Assembly (NCBI RefSeq): GCF_964204865.1
Contig: NC_135252.1
Span: 17,319,383-17,383,382, forward strand
Source: Styela clava
Taxonomy: Eukaryota > Chordata > Ascidiacea > Stolidobranchia > Styelidae
Direction: 5' to 3'
Length of the DNA: 64,000 bases
Shown piece after piece: positions 46,391 to 57,890 of the stretch (position 1 is its first letter; each line of letters opens with the position of its first letter). The notes beneath the pieces were generated by a model. The model did no database searches. It saw nothing but the letters and a program-made list of their open reading frames with translations, and was not told where the DNA came from. Made by a program: the position numbers and the translations under genes.

Positions 46391-46475
46391 GACAACTCGA
46401 CTACACGGATAACTCACCAGGCTTAACTGTAGTCGAGTTGTATCTGGTGAGTTGTCCATGTGTAGTCGAGTTGTC
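46391..46475. repeat. Long hairpin (foldback), about 30-bp arms
   Basis: The left arm, GACAACTCGACTACAC followed by GGATAACTCACCAG (46391-46420), pairs with the right arm, CTGGTGAGTTGTCC followed by TGTGTAGTCGAGTTGTC (46444-46475). The loop repeats GTAGTCGAGTTG. It could be a tiny foldback MITE or a cruciform-forming site. Confidence 0.8.
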
Positions 46476-47385
46476 TGCCTCCCATTTCACATGTCCCGTG
46501 CCAATGATCTATTATTCTCCATTCAATTGCAACATGAATTGAAATACTAAGTAATCCATGTCATTCCCTTCTCCATTATTGGAACAAGATTGAAATTATT
46601 AAAAAAATTATTCTCAGATATTCACATGCGGTACGGTACGTTTTAACTTACCAATATACCTGTAATGCCAGACACTTCTTCTTTGCAAAACCAACTAATT
46701 CGATTTACACCTAAATGGATTTATCACAGTATTATAACAGCAGATACCACAGTCTACAAATATATTCACACCAATATAAGCAGTGCAGTACGGTTTACCG
46801 TACCTTTAGCATCACCGGTAACCTCAAAAAACTTACAATTTTTGAGCAACGATTTTCAGAATCCACCTTCACGCCGAAGTTCGATGGCACGTGATCAAGA
46901 GTCCGCAGAACGTTCGGTGACGTCATAGCAAACCAAAACAAATCTCACAGAGTTAACAGAAATATTTGAAATAAATAAAAGTAATAGCTTCCTGGAGAAA
47001 ATTTTTATCTGACTTTTTAGGTTTTCCTCTAGGTGTCCAAAAACGTGTCAAAGAACAACAACATAATATTGAAACGATCCATAGGTCCATTACGTGTCCA
47101 ATAAATCATATTTTGAAAAAGATGCCAATAATGTATTGAGCGTGAAACGCCAGCTACCGTATTTATTGGACCCACTATTACAGTGGTTCCCAACCTTGTA
47201 GGCCCTTACCGAGGGTTTTAACACTCATGACCCCCATGTTCACAAAGGGGGAGTTTTACTTGTACAACTGAGACAGATTTAATATTGCGCAATAATATTC
47301 GGTTCGGATCGAGGAAAAATATTCGGTTCCAATCGAATAAAAAAAAAATTCAATTTGACGCAGCCCTAGTCATAAGGATTCCTGT
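46476..47385. other. Spacer with transposon fragments
   Basis: 47167-47230 begins CAGTGGTTCCCAACCTTG, a hAT-type left end with no partner. About 47290-47376 ends in GACGCAGCCCTAG, another hAT-type end. 46969-47103 is related in reverse orientation to the insertion at 58290-58708 (AACAACAACATAATATTGAA). The open frame at 46665-46928 has no recognisable homology. Confidence 0.5.
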
Positions 47386-47769
47386 TACTGTGGGACAGCA
47401 TTGAATTGGAAAAAAGTTTGAAAATTAGTCAAACGTGAAATGCCAATGTAATATTCTTTCAAACTAGACGCGATCCATTGATTCCCCGGTAAGAATAATA
47501 CTAGTAGAGTTGACTATGCTAATTCAATTGTTGGCCGAAGCATAGATGGCGAAACTTTTGAATATGTAATGTATTACTCAGCCGCTTGGCTCATTGAATT
47601 TGATAAATAGATAGAGCTAAAATCGGTCAATTTAATCACAGCTTCGCTTCATATGCAAGGCTTACATACGCTAGACCTTATACTCGAGGTGTTAGTATGT
47701 TGTCTATAACATATAATTGTAGTAGTTGTCATAAGATTTTAGTTGGAGTTTCTTTAGAAATATTTATGA

Positions 47770-48060
47770 TAGATAAATAATATTAATCGACATCTGATAC
47801 CCCCGTTCAATTTCATCCCACATATGCCCCTCGGGCGCTCTACATCTCATTGAAATTACAGTGTTCAATCGAAACAGATTTCAGTCATTTTGCTATCATA
47901 ACGGAAATGTGATTCTGGAGGAAACATGCAGTTATAATCATGTTTTAATATGTTACAACAATAAGTATTTTCAAATGCGACCCATTGAGAAAATCGATGC
48001 AAAAAAGCGCCTCTTACAAGCGAAGTACATTGCTCTGTTGATCTGTAATATCCAGTCGTG
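47770..48060 (+). other. Exon-like leader block of WSCD unit 2 (truncated)
   Basis: Same block as in units 1 and 3. The segment encoding LNMGLG...DYTQP and the following donor is missing: after ATTGCTCTGTTG the sequence jumps to ATCTGTAATATCCAGTCG. If this block is an exon, unit 2 has lost its donor. Confidence 0.4.
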
Positions 48061-48376
48061 TTACAATTGGTATCTATGGATAAATATGCTGGTGAAGCGT
48101 AGGATTTACAGGCATTTACTCATCGTTAGAATGAGTACAAGGTGAGACAAAAATGTTGTTTTTTAGACAGTAATTTGCAAAGTATACAGTCGGTTCAAGT
48201 ATTCCGACTAGGGATAATATTTTTTACAATGACGGCTATTGTGCCTAGGTACAATCCACCACGTGAGAGAGTCAGGCGTTGAGTTATCCCGGTACAACCG
48301 ATATCAAAACTCATTTTGCACTGACTGCCACCGATGTGGTTACAAACGTCATGACATAGATTGTATAACTAACCCA

Positions 48377-51300
48377 ATGTATTTTAGAAAATGCTCGTTT
48401 CATTGGACAATTTTGTCTGTCGCCGTGCCTACCCTTTTCTGCTTTATTGCATTGATCAAATTACAATATCACAAGTATTTATACAAGTGAGTTACATAAT
48501 TTTAAATTACTTTTTGTTGCTATGGTAAATGTCTGTGCTCTTGCATCCTAGAAATTTAGCGCTGTGGTTTTTACAAACCAGGAAAGCGTACTAGCCACTT
48601 GCCACTGAATTTCAAACAAGCCAAAGTGTAGGATGGTTTTAGAGAAATAGCAGCTGATACTTAACAGTAATATGATTCGCCAATTTTCAGGAACCAGATA
48701 TGTTTCATATCTTATCCAGGGCTCTTCAGAGGGTTGCGTTTCTCATTATTGTCAGAACTAGCCATGTTTACTTTTCTTCCTTTTATCTTCTCTTATCTGC
48801 GTGAAAAATCTCTTTCGACACTAAAACTTATGTTGAAACAAAATATCGATCAAATTTGGAAACGGTAGTGTCAAGATTCGATCTTTTATGCTGCGAGAAT
48901 ATGCCAGCACATCGGTCCATTACAAAATCTGAGGGTCGCGAAAACGTGGGTCGTGCTGAAAAAAGTTGCGAGAACACCAAATATACTATCATCCAATAAT
49001 TTATTTTCGCAGCAGTGTAACTTCGATAGACACAGTTCATATGCGAAAAGGAACACCAACCTTTTCTGATACTGTCACAAAAGTAGACGTTCATGTTGAT
49101 ATAGAATCAGTTATTCGATGCAAATCACAAAGCATGGGGTGTTTCAATCTAGCGGTAATGAAGGAAAAAATTGATAGAAGTGAGCAAAGTTCTCTGATGT
49201 CATGTCTTCACGACTGTTCGAAAAGGTTAGTTTCACGGAATCGCTAAGGCCCATCACGTGATCCTTCAGGCATGTATCAAATACCGCAACATCCGGGTGG
49301 TTCTTATTTTAACATTTCAGTAGGCTTACTTAAATATTAGTCCCTCAAGGCTGTCACTCATTATTTTTTTCATATTGTATTTTATGGCGTCCGATATTTC
49401 ACCCACAAATTGCTGTTTTATTTTATTTCTTGGGAGAATTTTTCATGGCGCTTGGAAACACTTTCACGTTCATCCGCCTATCTTTTCTACTCGATGCTCA
49501 GCTAAGACTTCACCGGTGCCAGTGTGTGACATTCGCAAACATAAATTTGAGTACTCTTTTTCAATAAGAAAGGTACGTTTAAAACACAAGAGCTAACTCG
49601 GTTTTCTTTCATACAAAGCCTTATCTCGAACCAATAATCACTTTTTTCACGAACCCCCGACCTATTCTATCTAACTGCAATACAAGTATCAGGGATCACG
49701 TTTCCATCTAATCATATTTTAATATGTTTATGACTATAGTGCATCTTGACTCAATTATTGTTGCAGTACTTACCGTTACTACGGGAAAATAGAATCAACT
49801 TGCTATTGTGCAAATGATTCCAAACATTTAGCTGATATTCAATCATGGACATATTGCGACAAAACATCAAGACGAGATAAAAGAATCGAGATATTTCATA
49901 TTACAGAACCATGCCATAAAGGTCAGTAGAGAATATATGTAACGACGATTTAAATTATAGACTTTTCCTGATAGCTGAGCCTGGACCTGGAGCGCATACG
50001 GGCTTTGAACTAACTGAAGTTAAAACAAAAATTCGCAGCAAACCTGGATTACTCAAATGTGTTTTTCCGAAAATAACCAAGTATGGCGGTGCAAAACACT
50101 CGTTCGTATTTTACAGGGTTTCCTGAAGCTCTTGTTCAAAAATATTACGTAGGTTGTGTTCCACTGCTACCTCAAATGTTCATGTTTGATAAGGAGAGGG
50201 TATTCAGAACAAGTGCGCCATCCATCGAGAAATGCATATATTTATGCGAAGAAAGAAAATTTTCTCTTGCGATGAAGAGTCACGAAAAAACTATTTGCCT
50301 ATGCTTCGAACCGAGGACAGTGTAAGTTAAATAATGCATTAGGACAATCGATTGCTGTTACAGGGGATAGTTTTCTTTTCAAGAGACGGGAATCGGGGAG
50401 TCCGCCGGAGCCGTTCTCGAAATGTCGTGCTATTCAGCGAACCCGTTCTTGATTTATTGCCTCAGACATTAGACGATCGCAGAAAAAGAGTAACGTACAC
50501 TGCAAATAACCACTGGAGTTATGTTTGACGTTTCGAAAGTTATATATTATATTTATTTAAATTGTGTCCTGTTGATGTAGTGACGTATGAGGGAACCTGT
50601 CGTTGGTGAGTTCGACAAAAAATTCCATCGCCGAGTATATCTCTCAGAGACAATCATCTAAGCCAGCGTTTCTCTAATTTTTTTTGCGCTGAAACACCTA
50701 CGCTTTTTATCACGCTTCGCGGAATACCAAGAAGTTGAAAGGTTACATTGATGATGAAAAAAATGGGTAATGGATTCACTTTGAGCATCAACTTGCACAA
50801 CAGCCTCATAACGTCGTCTTTCGAGGCAATCAACAAATCACTGGAAAGGGTGGTTTCCAAAAAAGTAGCCTACATTAAATTAAAAAGTTTGCTGTAAACT
50901 TGACAACTGAAAAATTATGCCGACGGTTAACAATATTGAACGGTTGACAAAAACGCCATGCTCTCCAGACTGGCACGAGGCCTGTCCGCCAGTTCGTCTC
51001 CAGTTGGGAGACAAATTGACGACTCGGAGCGCCAAAGTACGACCGAGATCTCCATGGCGACCCATTTAGTCGTAATTTCGATCCATGTCCGCGGAACACT
51101 ACAAAGAAGCGGAAGTTCACGGAACACAGTTTGAGAAACGCTGATCTGAGCGATTGATCACAATATGTTCGGATAAGATATCAATTATTACAACTAATGA
51201 TGAATCATGGAAAATTTTGTACAAAATTTATTTGATATATATTAAGCATTTATTCAATATTTTTTTATTGCAGATTTCGTAATGCCACGGAGTTGGAAAC

Positions 51301-52849
51301 ATTACTTAAACAATGTGAAGGAAGCAGCAAAGAAAAATCTTTTCATCTGTATCACACTTACCAGGAAAATCGTTTTTGCTCAAGTCGCGCATTTTTAGAA
51401 CCAAACGAGTCTCCTGTGACTGCTCTCGCGAGTCCACCAGGATCGGGAAACACCTGGATGCGATATTTACTTGAAGTCGCTACTGGGATTTATTCAGGCT
51501 CATCTTACGGGGATAAAAAGTTGCGTAAAGGAGGTGCGTACAGGTGAAAATGCCTCCAATCAACCCACTTTCTAACAACTTATACAAAAATAATATTGAT
51601 TGTTATAGAGTTTGCCAAGAAGACTATTTCAAAAACCAATATTGTTGTATTTTAGTGATTAGGATTTTCAATGATACACTCGATCAAATCAAAAGTTGTT
51701 TTTTGAGCCTATTCATATTGTCTGCAAGTCTATAACCTATAACGCAAGTCAGCAGTACATAAATAACTGTCGGTGTTTGATGGACTCAAATGAAACTGCA
51801 ATAATGTTTGGAAATGGAGCGTTTCAATGGCTTGTCTTGCTATTTCCAAAATCAATAATTTTATGAGTCTAAAGCAATGTTCCCTCTAATTTTTTGTAGT
51901 ATGTGTGCGCAGAAATTTTGGTGTGTGCGCACTTTTTTGGAAATGACTAATATTTGTGCAAAAACCAATGAAGAAATTTTGGCGTTCTAACTGGGTAATG
52001 GGTGGGCCAACAACAAACCTTCTCAACCTGCCAACCGAGCACATTTTTACATTATATCGAAATAAGTCTGTGCGCAGTAAATCTATGCGTGTGCGCAGCC
52101 TCTGAAACCTTAGAGGGAACACTGGTCTAAAGTAAACACTGGACGATTCGATAAATAACAACGCGCAGTAATAAAGTTTTTCACCATTCAGGTTTCATCG
52201 GCGAATGTACAACATACAATTCTGGCAGGACATTGGCGGTAAAGGATCATTTTAAGAAAAAGAAGAATCGAAATTACGAACGTGCAATAATACTTTTACG
52301 AAATCCATTTCATGCGTTACTGGCGGACTATCACAGAAAATATTCTGGTCATGTTGCAACAGTGGATGATGAAAAACTCACACCCGAAGGTAGGCATACA
52401 TACTCTGTAATATGTGTGTGTTCTAACATATTTCTGGCTTTGAGATTGGATGTTTCTTTCTATTTTTCCTCATAGTTTTTAAAGCGTATATTTCAAAGAG
52501 TGCACCGGAGTGGCTTCGCAGACTTCAAAGATATTTCACACACATTAAAGGAGACAAGGTGGTTGTTTTATATGAAGATCTTGTGGACAATCTGCTGCCT
52601 CAGATGAGAAAAGTAGTCAATTTTTTTCCAAGAAAGTTGATAGAGAAATATATTCCTAGCCCGGAAGACAGACTGGTGTGTCTAATTCTTGATCACACCG
52701 GGTCGTTTAAAAGACCAAAGTCGGAATTCCCGTATTATCTTTTTGATGAAGAAGTAAAAACTACGATTCGAAAAGCCCTTGACAAATTAAGAAATTTACT
52801 TAGGCAGAATAATTTGGGAGAGCTTCCAAAATCGTATTCTGATACATGA
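48377..52849 (+). CDS. WSCD-like protein B: type II membrane, WSC domains plus sulfotransferase (7 exons)
   Basis: Second tandem copy. Exons: 48377-48486, 49013-49225, 49767-49921, 50117-50321, 51274-51533, 52192-52389, 52476-52849. Every exon has the same length as in copy A, giving an intact 504-aa frame. Differences from copy A are scattered substitutions, for example DKERV for DKDKV in WSC2, GDKKL for GDKRL after the P-loop, [12 protein letters not shown] for [12 protein letters not shown], and [10 protein letters not shown] near the C-terminus. P-loop PPGSGNTW and [11 protein letters not shown] are unchanged. Two hAT elements have inserted in introns 4 and 5 without disturbing splice sites. 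AATAAA overlaps the stop. Expected function as copy A. Confidence 0.91.
50664..51143. mobile_element. Non-autonomous hAT element in WSCD-B intron 4
   Basis: 480 bp, beginning CAGCGTTTCTCTAATT and ending AGTTTGAGAAACGCTG. Flanked by ATCTAAGC (50656-50663) and ATCTGAGC (51144-51151). The paralogous introns have GATGATTAAGCGATTG (copy A) or GATGATTGAGCGATTG (copy C) with no insert. Confidence 0.92.
51875..52124. mobile_element. Non-autonomous hAT element in WSCD-B intron 5
   Basis: 250 bp, beginning CAATGTTCCCTCTAA and ending TTAGAGGGAACACTG. Flanked by the perfect repeat GTCTAAAG (51867-51874 and 52125-52132). Internal GTGTGCGCA repeats lie near both ends. Copies A and C retain a single CTTCTAAAG or GTCTAAAG at this place. 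Confidence 0.93.
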
Positions 52850-52885
52850 ATAAAACTCAGCATTTTCCGTGAGTGTGGGATTTTC

Positions 52886-53340
52886 ATCCTCCCACATTGG
52901 GCAAATGTCGATACATTTATTGGAAGAGTGTTTCCAATGCAAAATTTTCTGTTTAAGCAAACTCTTTAGTTTTCATTCCTGTTCACAAGTAATGCTCAAT
53001 ATAAGAAATCCTCCACTTTTATTTTAACTTTAGCAATATGCTTGGTTAATTGTGCCCACTCATTTCGTCAAGTTAACACGGCTTTAAATAATTTTATGAA
53101 TGAGTGTGCAGGACTGTGAAACGCGGGATTGCCCCCGACGTTATAGTATCATTCTTACTTTTGAACTTTGTAGGGTTAAAGTTAAAATTTGAACAACCCA
53201 GAGTTTGGATTTCAGATGATCAGAAATCATAGATCAAATCTAACAAGAAGTTGAATAAGACACAAGCAGAGTTTCCATAATAGAAACGTGTTAATCCAAA
53301 GTAGAATATTTCTATCCAATCTAATATATTTCATGTTAAG
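52886..53340 (+). repeat. WSCD 3'-flank block, single copy (unit 2)
   Basis: Homologous to the tandem array at 44614-45790 (CATCCTCCCACATTGGGCAA, GACGTTATAGTATCATTC). No gene. Confidence 0.7.
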
Positions 53341-53357
53341 TGCTAATTTTATCTCTT

Positions 53358-54177
53358 AAAAAAGTGAGACAGAGAGATTTATTTCGTCAACCAGAAAAAA
53401 ACAGTCATAATAATAAATAAATAATGGCTATAAAAAAAATACATTTTTTTCGGTATAGACTGGAAGGAGCGATACGACCATGCGGTCATTGAAGTCAGCC
53501 CCTTTCCAAGTTTACGCTGATAAGTTCACAGTAAAATATGACTATTAGAAATGGTTAAGGTTCACGAAGCAAAATTTGGAAAAACAAACAAACAAAAAAA
53601 TGAAGTAAATAATTTTTTTTCATGAAATCAATTTTTAAATGATGAGATTTGTGAAATGAAACAGTTTGGGCAAATATTCAACTATTACACTATTAATTGA
53701 AAGTGAGGAGTAAGCCCCACAAATAAAAAACAATTTTGGCTATTGGACTACTATACTCAAATGTAAATTTGGACACATAACAATTGTTAAATTGGTAAAC
53801 GATGACTATTATTTGGAGCAGCAATAAATCAGCCTGGCAAATGAAAGGAAGTTTTTGCAAATATACAAGTAGCCCGCATATATAAGTGGAAATTTGTATA
53901 AATAATCATTATTTGAAGTAGCGAGGGTCAGCCTCTCAAATAAACGAAAGATTTTGCAAATGCACAAAATAGTTCTCAATATAAAGAATAGGGAGGAATG
54001 AATGATGTGAAGGTAAGGCAGTTTTTGCAAATACACAAAGAGTCTGGAAAGGGCTTAGCCCCCAAATCAGATGACAATTTTTTACAAATACACAAATAGT
54101 ACTCAATATATAAATATGAATAAATAAACTATTATTCAAATCAGCAAGGGCTGTAGCTACAACTGTAGCTATCAGCA
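53358..54177. mobile_element. Insertion of about 820 bp specific to unit 2, with degenerate tandem repeats
   Basis: Unit 1 reads TTCTTAAAACAACTGTACG without interruption at about 45850. Unit 2 has this block between CTCTTAAAA and CAACTGTACG. The right half (53800-54170) consists of imperfect repeats built around TTTTTGCAAATACACAA. Termini are not resolved and I do not recognise the element class. Confidence 0.6.
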
Positions 54178-54359
54178 ACAACTGTACGACTCCACAGTAA
54201 GTTTAATAAAAAGTGATACGTCTGTAGTTACAAGCTGAATGTTTATAATGATTGTCGAAGCGAGAAAGTTCCCCCAATCGATTGAGCGAGTAGCTGCTAA
54301 GAAGCTATTTGGCACACTATATCCCTACGGTAAACCAGGTGGGAATCCATGGTTAAATA

Positions 54360-55060
54360 TATCATTTAAACTGTCTTCTTTGCAGATATCATGCAGTTGA
54401 ACTTTATATTCATTCGATTACTGTTTTGTACTGTCAAACATGTTTAGTTTTGATGAAATAATTTTCAGAAATGAAATTGTATGCTCGGCTCAACCGCTGC
54501 AGCAAAAATCTCGTCCCACGCGAATATATTACTAATATTATCGTCCAGACTTGACCAGTATCGATCAGCTTTGCAGATCAGTATGGCTGCAATTAAGTTT
54601 AGTCATCTGAGAATCACACTGAGCGGAAACATTAAATTTTTATAAAAATAAACAACTTCTCGAATTACATTCTATATAGAAATATGACAGCCAACGCATA
54701 AATTTGTTTTGATTTATTCAGTGGCGGTTAGAAGATGTGCAAACCATTGGAATTCAACTAATTTATTCCTCGAAATTTCCAGAACATCTTTTCTGTTTTC
54801 CTGCTTGCGTATGTACTGTGCAATTAATAGCAACTGGTCCCCTGAGCAATGGGTCAAGTAAGCTCTCGCGATATTTCTTAAATGGGTTTTAAGAATATAT
54901 TTCGCGTATAAATATCGAAGATTATGGTCTCAAATAATTTTAGGTTCAATTTGAAAACCTTCATATATTGACAAAATAATTAAAAATAATTTTTACAATA
55001 GAACAATTGCATTTTGATGTTCAATAACGTCCGTAGTTTAAGATCATTGATATATACAAA
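54360..55060 (+). repeat. Left end of WSCD duplication unit 3
   Basis: TTTGCAGATATCATGCAGTTG onward matches unit 1 from about 39010. No gene recognised. Confidence 0.6.
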
Positions 55061-55067
55061 ATGTTGA

Positions 55068-55176
55068 GTACTCCTGAAGTATGCGCACCAAGATGTCGCA
55101 TAACCTGAACCCTAACCTGGTACACAACCTGAGTTCAGGTTGTGCGCCATCTTGGTGCGCATACTTCAGGAGGTCC
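55068..55176. mobile_element. Palindromic micro-MITE, 109 bp
   Basis: Near-complete inverted repeat: CTCCTGAAGTATGCGCACC on the left and GGTGCGCATACTTCAGGAG on the right, with AACCTGAA/TTCAGGTT inside. Flanked by the direct repeat AAATGTTG (55060-55067 and 55177-55184). Confidence 0.85.
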
Positions 55177-55275
55177 AAATGTTGTATGTCACGATGTGCA
55201 TTCTGAAAGTTGCATATACCCAGTGAAACGATGTCCATAAATATGGTTTAAAAGAGCTGAAACGCTCTACATGGG

Positions 55276-55385
55276 AAACTACGGCCCGCGGGCCAAATCC
55301 GGCCCATTAGGTAATTCAATCTGGCCCGCCTGATATTGCCATAACCAAACTGAAAATAAATTTTGATGTTTGAGCTATAAAATAG
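55276..55385. mobile_element. hAT-type terminus fragment
   Basis: ACTACGGCCCGCGGGCC followed by AAATCCGGCCC and TCTGGCCCGCC resembles the GCGGCCCGCGGGCC subterminal region of the element at 10817-12020. Only one end is present; it replaces part of the unit sequence found in unit 1 at 39340-40370. Confidence 0.5.
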
Positions 55386-55405
55386 CTCTATTACATACGC
55401 TAGAC

Positions 55406-57089
55406 CAGTGGTTCCCAACCAAGGTACCGCGGCACATTGGTGTACCGCAAAAAGATTTTGGTGTGCCGCGAAGAGATTTCATTTTTGAATTGATTTCAAG
55501 TGATTTCGATCCCTTGAATTCCACAAGAATTACCCCACGGCTCTTGCTAACAAACAGAAACGACAAATTTGAGGAGGCGTATTTCAGGTATTTGGGTATT
55601 GTTTTAATTCTGAGTTTTGCATAATGCGCGCCAACACCGTTTTGTAAGATTGAAAATGTCAAACAAGGTAACAAATTATTGCGCAAAATTTTTCCTAAAT
55701 TTGACCAAGGAATTATTACTTGACCAATAGAATTGTCATTATTGCCGATTTGTTGAATTATTATTTAAACTCAAAATAACATTCAGGATTCACGCAATGA
55801 CTTTGCAGGATTCACTTATTCACTATTCAATACGAAAATAAAACAGACGCAATGGGAAAGTAAAATCATAAGAAGGTCAACTATCGTCTTTATAAATATC
55901 CGCCTTCCTGCGTCAGAAATGAAAATATTATTAGCTTAAGATTGGGACAGTTAATCTACAATCGGTGGGGAGAAAAAACAACACGGCGTAAAAGATAAAA
56001 ATCGGAATAAAATCCCGAATTCACTCTTCAATGGCTGTTTAACATAATATGTTGCCTAGATGAACGCATAGTTCTCCCAGGAATATAAAACCAAACGTTG
56101 CGTAAGAAGTAGTACTTGTAAAAAAGGAAGGACGGGCGGAAATAGCTCACCAACATTAGAATGCCTATAGCATTCGGGATGCCCCTTGTATGCGTTTTAA
56201 AAATACCCGATATTCGACAATTCGTTAAAAATATTCTGATTATTCGATTCGAAAAAAATATTCTATTTTGCCCACCCTTGCGATCGGTAATCATGCCAGT
56301 AATCTCGCGAAACGCGAGGTAGCATAAACACTGATGCAATGAAATTTAATAATAAACCCTTCATTAAATTGCACTATTTCACGAAAGCGTGGTGGAATTG
56401 ACGATTATTTCATATCTCGAACACAGAAACGGTTATTTTTCGGATAGTTTCTGCGGTCTCAAATTATCCTCGGGCCTTGCAGAAAATTCATAACGTGAAA
56501 AGATTCGTCCATCGGTGAAAATTGTTCATAACAACTTTAAACCTATTTAGTGTTTTTAGCGATAATAATTAATTGTTGTAATGAAATACGGTGTGTTTGC
56601 CTCTTTCATATATCTCTCGCAATCGCCGACAATAACACTATTGAATACTTTTGGTAATGGGAGAAACATATTGAATTGTAACTAAAATGAAATAGGTTGT
56701 ACAAGATTGAGAATGCCTGTGATAATAATAAGGCGTAACGTGGAACGGGGAAGGGCGAGAAAAATCAAAGCGTATTAGCGTCACGTCACGTTTTACCCGT
56801 GCGCCGCGCATCTTTTACAATAATGTGAGGTGTTCCGAAGGTGGGTCCCGTGTACATTATTGTAAGAAAACAGTCACAGTATCAGTAACTATTAACCATC
56901 CATTTTAAATACAGGGTATGTTGTATTAACAAGAATAGAATTTTCCGCATCTGATCTTCTATGTTTTTTTATTATTTTATAGCTAAATGGCTTCAAGAGT
57001 AGGAAATTTCCTATTTTGTGATAGGTGTGCCGCGAATATTTAAATAGCTCAATAGTGTGCCGCGACACAAAAAAGGTTGGGGGCCGCTG
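55406..57089. mobile_element. Non-autonomous hAT element, 1.7 kb, upstream of WSCD-C
   Basis: Begins CAGTGGTTCCCAACCAAGG and ends AAGGTTGGGGGCCGCTG, with GGTGTGCCGCG motifs near both ends. Flanked by the perfect repeat CGCTAGAC (55398-55405 and 57090-57097). Unit 2 has ACATACGCTAGACCTTATAC intact at 47665-47684 as the empty site. No long transposase frame. Confidence 0.94.
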
Positions 57090-57229
57090 CGCTAGACCCT
57101 ATACTCGAACAGTTAGTATGTTGTCTCTAAAATTAAAATGTAGTAGTTGTCATAAGGTTTTAGTTGAAGTTTCTTCGGCAATATTTATGATAGATAAAAA
57201 ATAATATTAATCGTTATCTGCTACCCCCA

Positions 57230-57520
57230 TTCAGTTTCATTCCATATATGCCCCTCAGGCGCATTACATCTCATCGAAATTACGGTGTTCGATCGCAACA
57301 GATTTCGGTCATTATGCTATCATAACGGAAATGTGATTCTGGAGGAAACATGCAGTTATAATCATGTTTTAATATGTTACAACCATAAGTATTTTCAAAC
57401 GCGACCCATAGATAAAATCGTTGGAGAAAAGCGCCTCTTACAAGCGAAGTACATTGCTCTGTTGTTGAACATGGGACTTGGATTCATGTACGATTATACT
57501 CAACCATATATCAGGTATAA
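57230..57520 (+). other. Exon-like leader block of WSCD unit 3 (open frame)
   Basis: Here the frame is open throughout (FDRNRFRSLCYHNGNVIL, KYFQTRPIDKI, EKRLLQAKYIALLLNMGLG, YDYTQPYI). It reaches a possible donor AG|GTATAA at about 57514. Spliced to the AG within the exon starting 57891, the frame continues in phase into the signal anchor. No ATG is visible near its start, so it would be an internal or untranslated exon. Not recognised. Confidence 0.4.
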
Positions 57521-57890
57521 TGTTATGAGACGGTTTTCAAAATTCAGGTCGGTTGACAAACAGTAAGTCCCGTTGGTAATATGCAGTCGTGTTACCATTA
57601 GTATTTATGGATAAATATGCTGGTAAAGCGTAGGATTTACAGGCATTTACTCATCGTTAGAATGAGTACAAGGTGAGACAAAGATTTGCTTTTAGACAGT
57701 AATTTGCAAAGTATACAGTCGGTTCAAGTATCCCGACTAGGGATAATATTTTTACAATGACGTCTATTGTGCCTAGGTATAATCCACCACGTGAGAGAGT
57801 CTGGCGTTGTGTTATCCTGGCACAGCCGATATCAAAACTCTGTCATTTTGCACTGATGTGAGTCATGACATAAGTTCTATAACTAACCCA

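Noticed and set aside
46665-46928. 87-aa open frame in the spacer between WSCD A and B
   Set aside because: Low-complexity neighbourhood, not present in the other junction, no homology or splice context.
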